A DNA stretch of 58,312 nt, taken from contig MNCI01018931.1 in NCBI GenBank assembly GCA_015680685.1, forward strand, positions 168,663 through 226,974. Reading direction: 5' to 3'. Shown here one piece after another: positions 9,919-19,838 of this stretch. The stretch's first letter is position 1. The number at the start of each line of letters is the position of its first letter. Source of the stretch: Gnetum montanum (taxonomy: Eukaryota > Streptophyta > Gnetopsida > Gnetales > Gnetaceae). Both the position numbers and the translations under genes were made by a program. Under the pieces are notes generated by a model. That model searched no databases and was not told the origin of the DNA. It was given only the letters and a program-made list of their open reading frames with translations.

Positions 9919-12666
9919 ATGGCCTTGAAGAGAGGAGTAATTGGAGGACCCTGACAACCCATAAGTTAAAAACCAAGAGGCCAAGGTAGAGGCCAAACAG
10001 AAGAAAAAGACTAAGACCATGTGGAGCAGGAAGCCCAATACTTTAGCATTCATTAGGAAACTCTTGCTATTAGATAGCCAGTCTAAGGAGAGGCAGAGAA
10101 ACCACAAGTACAAGGATAACGCCTCATGTTATCACCAGATTGCCTCCAAGCTATCCAAGAAAAGTAAATCTTGACCATAGTAATTGTGGAAATGAACTTT
10201 GGTCCATTCATAGAATTTTTTTCAGAAGTGTCAAGGATGCAACTCCAAACATCATTACTATGGCCCATACTTTCAAATAGTAGCGAATGACATCCAGGGG
10301 AGACTTATCAATTCTAGCATAATAAAAAAGAAGAAACTATGGTCAACATTGAAGGAGTCTCCATTTCATGCTTAGTCAAGGCAATAACTAAATCTATAAA
10401 CATACCCAATGAAGGGACAAAAGTAGCACATCTATCCACTAGATCAATTGCTGAAACTATAAAACTATGGTTAAAATGGGCATAGGATAAGGAAGACAAG
10501 GGATACAATGAGTTAACATTGGAGGAAAGAATTTATTTCAAAATTGGCACATATCGCTTGTTCCCAACAAAAGGATTAAATAGATTATCCACCTATGCAG
10601 CCAAAGGAAGTGTGATTCTAATGGAAAAATATAATGCAAACCTTGCACAACTCTATTTCATGGAAATCCAGAGGTAGTTCAAAGAAAAGAAGGCAAGGAA
10701 GCCAATAATTCCATTCCCTTGCCTTATCAGGAACCTATGCAAATGTGCTAGAATCTTGAGGTACACTAATGAAATTCCTAAGAAGGCCTAGAATGCCTTG
10801 TATGCTAAACTGGTCAAGCCATCACGACCTAGGAAAGATCAGGGTGAGGAAAAAAATTGACACTAGGAACACCACACAAACTACTAAACAATAATACCAA
10901 GTGGGACCCAGTGACCAACAGTAAGAGAAACAACACTAGCAAGAGAAACAACAACAACAATAAGTTCCACCACCACCATAAGATTACAGGCCATCCATGA
11001 GTCATCTACAACAGTTTTCAAAGACCATTAGTTGGGGAATAGAGATTGACAATTCCATTCAACCCATAGTTTCTACAGATCTTGAAAGTAAAAAAATCTC
11101 ACTACAGTTAGGAGGAGAGGCCCAATGATCATAACAGATCTCTAGGAATGCTACATCATTCCAAGTGATGCTAGAAACTAGAGAATGAGCCATAGTTGTG
11201 GTAATGCAACACTAAGATGTAATGGGAGCCAAAGAAGTGATCATATATCACATTAAAGAATTCTTCAATGTACTTGTTGTGGCACTAGTAGATGTCACTA
11301 GAGCTAGAGATGCTTAGATGCTAGCAAGAACCTCAATGACTCCTACAAATCATGAAGATGTGCTAGCTCAGTTGCTACAAACTGCATAGGTGATGACAAC
11401 ACTTTTTGACATCTTAAGTGATGTCGCTACAATGCAATTAGAACTTATTACAGTAAAGGGTAAGTTGGTCATCATAGAGACTAGGGTGGAGCATGTAGAA
11501 GCTAAAATTCTAAGATTACAAGAAGAGCGCATGACCCTGAAAGTTGAATGCAAAGATCCCACTTAATTCATTATGCCTGACTAGTTAGAGAAGTTCAAAA
11601 TAGAATAGATGAATCACCTAATTGAGTAGAACAAGTGGATGAAGACTGAAAAGGAAAAAGTGATGTAGAATGTCTTAATAGTTGAAGCCTAAATGTATGC
11701 ATATGCTAAGGCACTCACAGTAGGACAAAAAGAGAACAAACAACTCATTGTAGATAATATGCAGTTGACAACTATGGGGAAACAGAAGAACATCCTAGAG
11801 GAAAGAATCCACTAGTTAAGAGAATAATTGGTGAGGGTCAACTAGGACATGAGTTGCCTCACACAAGAAAATAGAACCCTCTCAATGAAGGAGGTACATG
11901 TTATCCACCAAAAATCAACTATTGAAATAAGCACATGGAAAAATGAGGCAAAGAAACATAAAAGGCTCAAAGAACATGTTTGTGACTAGGTGGGGATGTA
12001 TAAGCAAATCAATGAAAAGGAGATCTAAATGAGGAAGGCCAAAATCAATTTCATATTAGCATAAAATCTATACTGGCAATCCATCTTGGATAGTTACACC
12101 CATGGCCACTAGGTGGAAGTTAAGAATAAGACCTACAGATAGAGGACCTGAAAGAGTACTTGGGGTTAGCCAACCTTCGTTATGCTAACTTAGCCATGTT
12201 AACAATAGGTAGGCTTAGAAATGAATTGGAAAAACATGTGGCAGCCATGTACACACTATATGAGAAGGAGTTTGCAGATCACAAAGATGCCTTATAGAAA
12301 CTTCAAGTGGAAAACTTTAAGTTAGAAGTAATATATGCTGGCTACTAAGGGCAGAAAGATGTTGCAGTGAACTTGGCCAAAAGATTGTCTAATTATCATG
12401 AGTGACGAGCCAAGGCTAGAGCATTTGAGGAAGAGAGAAGGCAATTTGTGGCATGGTATGTCAAAGCCAATCAGATGTTTTCACAATTGCCATGTTTGTG
12501 GGATGTACCAACTCCATCGCACATCACACAACAAGCATGGATGATGCATGACCCTAGAATAGAGGAAGAGAAACTTTAGGCATTGCTTAATAGATAAAAA
12601 TTTTAAAAGCCTAATGAAAAGGGAAAAAAACCAATGGAGAAGCCACCACCACTAGGCACAACATAA
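9919..12666 (+). pseudogene. E1 3' ORF: large coiled-coil accessory protein, decayed
   Basis: About 900 codons from ATG 9919 (MALKRG) to TAA 12664-12666, with many stops and some shifts. A basic N-terminus is followed by a globular part at about 10350-10860 with ERIYFKIGTYRLFP and PFPCLIRNLCKCARIL. By eye this resembles the 'putative plant transposon protein' domain found after integrase in Athila-like elements. At 11130-11560 comes a segment with HIKEFFNVLVVALVD and SMTPTNHEDVLAQLL. Then a long Lys/Glu/Leu heptad-rich part runs to about 12440. The C-terminus has LWDVPTPSHI and KGKKPMEKPPPLGTT. D and E3 hold homologues. No signal peptide or membrane segment is seen, so it is not an obvious envelope. 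Function unknown; the position between pol and the 3' LTR fits an accessory gene. Confidence 0.75.
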
Positions 12667-12859
12667 GCTACATCATGCTCCATCAAGTTTTTCTTTGTTT
12701 TGTTTCAAAATTGTCATGTCATGTCTTATGTCAATTTTTATAAAACAACACTATGATATTCAAGAGTCATGTATATAGTTAATTAGTCATGTAAATCTAC
12801 CTCCCAATTTTGTAAGGAACTTTATGCTCATTTCTTTAACTTGAGGATGAATTTTCAAA

Positions 12860-12873
12860 TAGTCGTGGGGGCA
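12860..12873 (+). other. E1 polypurine tract
   Basis: ATAGTCGTGGGGGCA lies directly before the TGATAAG start of the 3' LTR. It is the expected plus-strand primer site; D and A carry TCATGGGGGTA at the same place. Confidence 0.7.
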
Positions 12874-13754
12874 TGATAAGATGAATTTTTGTCAGTTGCG
12901 ATTGGAGTTGCAATATCGCATATCCAATATTAGAGCATAAGTTATGACATTGGATATCTGATATTGTGGGACACATGCTTACTTATAAATACAACACTTA
13001 GGCACATGGTCCAATATACAATTTCATCCACCCGTATTGAAACTCTTTTAGTTTGTTTCTGTGAATTTAGACTTAGCAATTAAAAGTGTGAATGCTTACA
13101 ATGTAGCATGAACTAGTGAACAACATCTTTATTTGGGCATTTTTCACTTGGGCATAAGTGTGGTAAGAAATAAAGATCGAACTATTTTCCACTATTGCAG
13201 TATTCTCCTAGATTTACTGTTACACTTAGAATAATTTTCTTATTGTTTTTTAGCTTAATGATTTAAATTTCTAAAGTACTTTAATTTTACATGTTCATAT
13301 TAAGTAGAATGAGTACAACTAATCTTAAGCACTTAAGTGTAATTGCTTGGTAACCCAATAGTGCTATTACTTGGTATGCCCAATAGCGGTACACTTGGTA
13401 TTTTAGTGGTAGTTACATAAAGTCCAAGGTGTGTACAGAAGATTAGGAATAAATACTAATTGCATTAGGCTAGACTAGATTCATTATTCATTTTACTTAG
13501 TTTAGAATTCATCTTTATATGCATCATGTATGCTAGGAGCCAAATGGACCAAACAACATCACTTATCTCATACCTCATAGAAAACTAAATCATATAGTCA
13601 AATTTCACTAAGCTCCATGTGGGAAGATGATGATCATGAACTTAAATCAATTACTAGCATAATCACATTACCTTGTTCATGGATGCTGATCTAGTCATTC
13701 ATGAAACACTTGTGACTTGTATGGTTGGGTGTTGGATTGCTCCACCACTCATCA
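12874..13754 (+). repeat. 3' LTR of E1 (family B)
   Basis: It aligns along its whole length with 730-1626, with scattered substitutions that are mostly transitions. It starts TGATAAGATG and ends CACTCATCA. Confidence 0.9.
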
Positions 13755-13848
13755 ACTAGTGACCTCATGCTTGCAAATCCTTATTAGATAGTTAGCTAAC
13801 CACTTAATGATAAGGTGGTTTCAATGATTACTTTTCAATGTTTAGATC
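13755..13848. other. Unassigned DNA between E1 and A
   Basis: Short AT-rich stretch without ORF. Its last five bases, AGATC, are the target duplication of element A. It continues after A at 20620, so 13755-13848 plus 20620-20842 is the pre-insertion site. Confidence 0.6.
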
Positions 13849-14616
13849 TGATGGGACGCAATATCGCATTGGTTGTGATATTGCGGCGTTTCCTTCAATA
13901 TCGCATACGCGATATCACAGTTTGCTGCCATTTCTATAAATAAGAGGCAGCTCTCCCTTGTTTCTCAATCTAGATATAGACCTTAGCCAAACTCTTGCAG
14001 TTTTGCCATTCCAGAGTTAGAGTAATTTCCATGTGCCCGCAGTAGGAGTCCCAAAGTGAACGGATCTTTATTTGAGCAAATATTGTACCTGAGCACAAGT
14101 TTGTGTACGAAAATAAAGATGAACTTTTGGATAAACCTTGTAGTGCATGGACTAAGCTAATTAGGACTTTAATGATTGTTAATTTTTTAATTTCTTTATT
14201 AGTTAATTAATCTCTCTCAACCCTTAACTCCTAGTTAAGTGCATTCAGTATGACTGCTTCGAGCACATGCGTTACGCTTGGTAATCCCAGTAACGAATAG
14301 TGTTTGGTAATCCCAGTAACGAATAGTGTTTGGTAATCCCAGAAGGTTGCATTGGTTCAAGGTGTGAACGACAAGTGGGAATGGATACTGATGCTAGGCA
14401 TTAGAACTTAGTTAGTTAAAGTTATTTACTTAGTCTCTTCACCCTTTCCCTCATTAGCATAGGAAATAAAACATAAAATATATAAAAATCATATACCTTA
14501 GACTTAACCATACAACCGTGACAAATACAAGTAAGTCTGGGAAGACAACGAACGATTAACCTTAAGTGTTCCNTGTATTCGTATGGTTGAGTGTAGGGGT
14601 ACCTCGCCACTCATCA
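13849..14616 (+). repeat. 5' LTR of A (family A), with a single-n join
   Basis: Starts TGATGGGACG and ends CACTCATCA, giving a 5-bp TGATG/CATCA inverted terminus. U3 has CAATATCGC and GCGATATCAC palindrome-like motifs; TATAAATA is at 13935-13942. At 14284-14350 the TTGGTAATCCCAGTAACG unit occurs in three copies, one more than in the 3' LTR. A lone n at 14573 replaces about 60 bases present in the 3' LTR. Confidence 0.9.
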
Positions 14617-14635
14617 TTGGCACCATTGCCGGGGA
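14617..14635 (+). other. A primer-binding site (tRNA-Asp)
   Basis: TTGGCACCATTGCCGGGGA differs from the tRNA-Asp complement TGGCGCCGTTGCCGGGGA at two places, both CG to CA. That is the expected decay of methylated cytosines on the other strand. Confidence 0.85.
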
Positions 14636-14761
14636 CTAAGTTGTTTGTGCACTAAGTAGAACATAGGAAATCATCCACATTGTTGGGAAGCTTAAACGAA
14701 CCCTTAGGGTTAATCAGAAGAAAATTTAAACAACGGTCAATAGCACACCGACAAGATAACA

Positions 14762-17130
14762 ATGTCTTTTTCTTCTCATAAAAGCACTTCACCACCTAGG
14801 GATCACACAAGAGACCGTCGGCAGTTTAACACACGTAACCCATAACCGCCAGTTCCTCAATAGTATCGAATAGTATATACTCATTGCGATGAGTATATAC
14901 CTGATTTTACCTTTATCCTCCATCAGGATGAACAACTGCGTTGGAGAGACCTGCAAGGTAACATAGTGTTACCCCTAGATTAGGCAGTCCCTAACATGCT
15001 CCTTCATGCTCTTGCATAGATAGGCATGACGAAAATATATGCTGAATACGTTGCATGTGATTACAACACAAGGGATTACCATCCCACAGTGGCATAACAT
15101 CTAAGGAACTCACGGCAGGAGAGTTATTACACATCGATGAAGGATAAGGGACCTCATAATGCTTCGCCTATCATAAGAGAAATCAAGGGTGGTGAACCTG
15201 TCTCAATAGGTTCCCCACAAAATGATGTTCCCCCTCCTAACGATAGTGAGGAGGTGGTGTATCAGAACCTTCGCTCCATGATACAAAACCCTGGTTTTGA
15301 TGCCCATGAACACCAAGTGTTCAATGAGGGAGCACATGCAAATGATAAGGATAGGCAGTCTGATCGTCATCACTATTGGGGCCGTAGCCATCGAAGAGAA
15401 GGTAGGAAACATCATCATGGCGATGGTTCTCCTTCCTCTTCCCCTTCATTACTTCATTCACCCTCTCCTTCCACATCAGGATGCAGTCACAAAGAGCATA
15501 GCCACGAGGATAAGGGTAAGGATAAGCAAAATGAGACCCTTGACGAGAGAGTCGAGAGCGAGGATGAGGGCATTCTAGAGAGTCAAGGCATGAAAGAAGG
15601 GAAAGTAGGGAACCATGTAGGCATCATAGATGTCATGAGAGAGATGATCATGATGAACCCCTACTTGCCACCCGAAGTATGTTAGATATTACGGAGGCTG
15701 TGAGAATACCTATAAGGCACCAAAAAGATAGCCGGATCAAGAGACTAGACATGAATAATATCCCATGATTTGAAGGGGGATACAATGCTGATCCACAGAA
15801 CCACTTATAGGCATTCCACAATGCATGTGCCTTGCAAAATATTGAGAATAAGTGGCAGAAGTTAAAGTTGTTCCCTAGGACACTCATAAAAGAAGCAGAA
15901 AGTTGGTACCGGTCTTTAGAGCTGAAAACCACTAGGAGGTGGAGTACAATGCTAGAATTGTTTAACGATAAATACCAAACGTACTCCAGAGTGTTCAACT
16001 TGCGTAAGTAGATCCAAGGATGGAAGCAGGGTACTCACGAACCCTTGGATGCTGCCATAGGCTGATATTATGCATTGTTACATCGTTGCCCAGGCCATGG
16101 TTACGCATAACGGGATCAACTCCGCCACCTTGTAGATGGGCTAAGACATGAAACTAGGTGAACCCTTGGGACATATGCCCAAGGAAGATTATATGAACTT
16201 AGGTCCCACAAAGTTCATAGATTTTTGGAGAAAGTAGCTAAAGAAGAAGGGGAGCTACGAAAAAGAGAAAGCGCGGAAGAGTATAGTCGTGATCCTTCCC
16301 TTTGAAAGAAGGGAGTAAGATTCTGTGAGGAAGAGGATGAGCCACCACTCAAAGAGTTGGTGAATAGAAAAACCTTATCACTTTAGAAATTAATAATGGA
16401 AGTATCGGCTAAGGTAGATCAAATATGGAGCTCCTTAGATAGTAAAATTGAAACTATCCTAAAAATTGTAGAGGAGTTTAAGGAGGAGCGAAGTAGTGAT
16501 CATGATAAGAAAAAGCGGAGAGGTTCAGACCATGCACGTAATAAGGGTAAGGGAAAAATGACTATCACCTATGAGGTTGTGGATTCTGACACGAAAAATG
16601 ATGGTGGATGTGAGATCTGCCAATATGACCATCCTAAGAGATGTTGCCCAATAATCTCACATCTGCAAGAGTCCGAGGTGTATGCACTCAACCCAAGACT
16701 TAACAAATGGCAAGCACCCCGAAGGTTACCTTATTCCCAAGGTAACCCAAGGCAGTTTCACCAATCGTTAACATATTATCCAAGTGGAACTCTACCATAA
16801 CCTATCGGGCAACACCAACAATGGCAACACCCACAGTCATGGGGGATGCCACCGCCTAGGCAACAATACCCTTACCGGAAACCAGACTTGTATGGCTATT
16901 ACGTGCAGTAGCTAGTTTCTCCAAGTGACTCTATCAGTTACATGACCCCACAACGGCACTACCAAGTTTAGGAGTATTTTAAAACTCCCTCTCCTATAAG
17001 AAACACTCCACATGCATACCATCCTCTGAATCCATCCGCACCTCTTACATCGGTAGTTCCACTACCACCCGCTTCAATGATGCAAGGGGAACTCCCCACT
17101 CAACCATAGCAATGTAATGCTACGAGAGCT
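14762..17130 (+). pseudogene. gag: A gag, lightly decayed
   Basis: The start is ATG 14762 (MSFSSHKSTSPPRD). YIPDFTFILHQDEQLRWRD lies near 14905. A Ser/His/Asp/Glu-rich open stretch of 182 codons (15137-15685) includes HRREGRKHHHGDG. The capsid-like domain follows at about 15745-16190 (KLFPRTLIKEAESWYRSL, then EHGY-type tail). An open stretch at 16396-16800 ends with the zinc-knuckle-like CEICQYDHPKRCCPII. The Pro/Gln/Tyr-rich C-terminus reads HQSLTYYPSG. A few stops break the frame, such as TAG for Gln near 14978. It is homologous to gag of E1, D and E3. Confidence 0.85.
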
Positions 17131-17166
17131 GTAAACCTTCAACCCACTACTAGTTCTGACAATCGC

Positions 17167-17850
17167 ATGAAGAGAAGACCTTTCTTTATAATAAAAAGCC
17201 CAAACAAGCTCTCACAACCACAAGCAGTTGAGTTTGTGCATGCTCCTCCAACAAATAAGGCTTCAGAGCTCCCTTCAAACCAACAACAGAGCTCAATGCA
17301 CACGGTTATGTTAACACATACCATTACTGACTGGATCAAGGTGGGCCACCTTCCCAGGAAATTCTCTAACCTTGGAAGCCCCCTAATTTATCTCCAAGTC
17401 TTTGGGAATGAACCTCATACGGCTCTTCTTGACTCAGGTTTCGGAGTCAACTTAATCTCATGAGAAATGTATAAAGCTTGGAACCTGCCACCACTCAAGA
17501 AGAGAAATATTCAACTAGAGTTGGCTGACCAATCCATCACTATTCCCTTGGGATTGGTGAAGGACATCATTACCACTATGTGTGGTTGGTCATACCCAGC
17601 TGATTTCCTAGTAATAGAAGTCAACAGTAACAAAGGGGACTTCCCAATTATAATGGGGAGGGCATGGGTCAGCACCATCAACGCATGCCTAGGAATCCTT
17701 GATCTTTCCTTGGAAATATATAAGAAAAAAATTTATGAAAAGATCGAGAAGAATAAAGTTCCATGCATCACATATAGTGACTCAGAGGGTGATGACATGG
17801 AGGAATGCTCAGCATCTCCTGCATGCAACTGGTGTGCCCAAGAAACTTAG
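17167..17850 (+). pseudogene. A gag C-terminus and retropepsin-like protease
   Basis: An open stretch at 17167-17463 ends with the active-site motif ALLDSGFGVNLIS. One TGA at 17461 interrupts it. The same frame continues at 17467-17850 with AWNLPPLKKRNI, ITIPLGLVKDII, CGWSYPADFLVIEV and IMGRAWVSTINACLGI, the fold's second conserved block. The Asp of DSG is kept. It ends with a Glu/Asp-rich tail and a Cys-containing stretch. This is the last coding feature of the element. It is the best-kept copy of this protease in the window. Confidence 0.85.
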
Positions 17851-18420
17851 ATACAAAGGTTCCTGTATGTAGCAACCACACAACAAGAGAACACCCAGTG
17901 ATTGACAGCTAATCAAGAGAGCAGCCCACCAACATGCATGGAATGAATTGGAGGAACAACTTGCACCCACAACGAAAGCATAGATACATTGGAATATGAG
18001 CATCACCAACTTCCAACCCTTAACCTAAAAACATCAATTGGGAGAAGTTGAAAACTTTTAAGAAATTTAAACGAACGCTCATTATTTTGGATCTCTCCCT
18101 TTCAATTTAGTCATGGGGGAGATGGCCACCTATGCTGATCATTTGAGGCCCTCAGTTCTTTTAAGTTTTTGTTTTACACATTTTTGTTTTGTACATTTTT
18201 GTTTTACAAATTTCTTTAACTTTTCTTGTTTTTTTTTTACAACATCATTCATACTTTTTCTTTTATTTGTGTGCATGTGTGTGTGTCTTATCCATTTTGT
18301 TAAGTTTGTCACCTAATAAGTGCTCTTAATGATGGTATGAACTGTTTTCTATCAGTTGCTAATGTTTGGTTTTTACCTTTAAGTTACGATGTTGATACTA
18401 AGGTATGGTTCTTTTGATAT

Positions 18421-18537
18421 NNNNNNNNNNNNNNNNNNNNNNNNNNNNNNNNNNNNNNNNNNNNNNNNNNNNNNNNNNNNNNNNNNNNNNNNNNNNNNNN
18501 NNNNNNNNNNNNNNNNNNNNNNNNNNNNNNNNNNNNN
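18421..18537. other. Assembly gap, 117 n
   Basis: The gap is followed by an A-run of about 22. The homologous region of A' (minus, about 35155-35470) reads straight through with about 300 bases and no coding sequence, so the gap is probably mis-sized. Confidence 0.8.
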
Positions 18538-19827
18538 AAAAAAAAAAAAAAAAAAAAAACAGTGAGAATTCAAAGCACACCCCTTAGAAGAAATAATCAT
18601 TTGGGCTACAAGTACTAGTTATGGAACTAGAATAAAAATGTTCCCTCTAACTAAGGTGCTTCTTGCTTCCCATTCTCTCCTCCTTTGTTTCATCGAAATG
18701 GTGGTGGCTCTATGGTGAAGGCATTCTTGTTACTTCAAGTGGATGGATTGGCTAAATGCATTAATGTGAAGTCATTGGATGTGGTTCTTTTTGAGGCTGG
18801 ACTTGGAATGAGATCTACTAAGTCACATTAATCATTAAATACACCAGAGGCTATACACCACCTTGTTCTTGAGACTCCATTTCATTCTCTCCTTTTCATC
18901 ATTCTTTCTCCATTGTCCACCTCATTGCTGGTTGTCTCATTAGTGTATATTTTGGTTGACGCATTATTTTCTTTTTGGTCAATTCTTGTGTTAATACTTT
19001 AACTCTTGTTCCAAATAACATTCCTAGAGCCTACAGACTCTTTGAATGTGGGTTTGTTAGGGCATTAAGGGTATGAGCCTGCTTTGGGGAGGATCCATTG
19101 GCATTCATATTTGGTGTACCAGTTAAATTCTTTCCCTTAAAATTTTTTTTGATCATCCTTATTTTGTTCATTTCCATCTTGACATCCATTTCATTGACGT
19201 TATAGTTGTCTCTTTTTCTCCATCTTCCTTATTTCTTTTCTTTCTCCATTCTATCGCTACCAGAGGTTTGCGATTAGTCATGGGGGTCTTGGTCCAATTT
19301 TTTCGATTTTCTCCTAACCCCTACACCTTCAGTAGTCACCAATATTATATCTCTGGATCTGTATCAGCCATACCACAACTCAGCCAATGGACCTTTCACC
19401 GAAGCAAGGTATTAACTGCATTGTGATTCATTTACCCTTGCTAATATAAGATTGTGTTGTGTGTGTATATGGTAATCATACAACAATGGATTGGATTTGG
19501 AGGAAACACTTGGAATGGATCAATTCTGAAACAGCTATACAAGGAACAAGATTGATGGTGCGCTTATGAATGGACAACAAAAGGTGCAATCCTAGCGTGG
19601 AAGCAGCAGACCTCTTCTCTCTTCTCTCTTGTCTTTCAGCTACCAAATAAGGCTTGATGTCAAATGTATAAAGTGTTCACTCTTGTTATCATGAACACCA
19701 GTTTTTTCATGTTCTGTAATGATGATCCGTTCACATATCATCCCATTCACCATTAGTTCCATTTAAGTCAATAATCCCATACCTTCCCAATATTTTGTAA
19801 GGAACTCAACGACAAGTTTTTATTCAA

Positions 19828-19838
19828 TCATGGGGGTA
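19828..19838 (+). other. A polypurine tract
   Basis: TCATGGGGGTA sits directly before the 3' LTR. Similar G-run motifs occur at 18111 and 19279 inside the same element. Confidence 0.75.

Larger units (their letters stand above)
730..13754 (+). mobile_element. E1: Athila-like Ty3/gypsy retrotransposon with extra 3' ORF
   Basis: Two direct LTRs (730-1626 and 12874-13754) start TGATAAGAT and end in CATCA. A tRNA-Asp-type primer site follows the first and a G-run polypurine tract precedes the second. Between them lie gag, protease, RT, RNase H, integrase, a spacer, an internal promoter with intron, and a long 3' ORF. Every coding part has in-frame stops, so the copy is dead. The flanking 5-mers are ATTGG (725-729) and ACTAG (13755-13759). 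They differ by two transitions, so the target duplication is decayed or absent. Confidence 0.9.
17851..19838 (+). other. A non-coding 3' region replacing pol
   Basis: No RT, RNase H or integrase wording in any frame. It contains TTTAGTCATGGGGGAGATGG (18108-18127), a T-rich tract (18155-18290), the N gap, an A-run, and the block GCTTTGGGGAGGATCCATT near 19085. A second GTCATGGGGGTC lies near 19277. The same order is seen in A' and in the E1 and E3 spacers. It therefore corresponds to the post-pol spacer of the autonomous relatives, with pol cleanly absent. Confidence 0.75.

Noticed and set aside
9919-12666. Envelope gene in E1
   Set aside because: The position fits, but no signal peptide, membrane helix or Cys-rich ectodomain is seen in any of the three homologues; the sequence is heptad-rich and charged.
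725-13759. E1 target-site duplication ATTGG/ACTAG
   Set aside because: Only three of five bases agree. Two transitions could explain it, but I do not count it as evidence for the ends.
15203-15998. Antisense and overlapping frames within A gag
   Set aside because: They are shadows of the sense gag frame, which has clear family motifs; the others show none.
18421-18537. Idea that the N gap in A hides a complete pol gene
   Set aside because: A' reads through the homologous place with about 300 non-coding bases, and the spacer markers on both sides are in the usual order.
18538-18559. Poly-A tail of a retroposed mRNA or LINE
   Set aside because: The A-run sits in a shared spacer; A' and E3 have a T/A run at the same place on the other strand, so it is part of the element.
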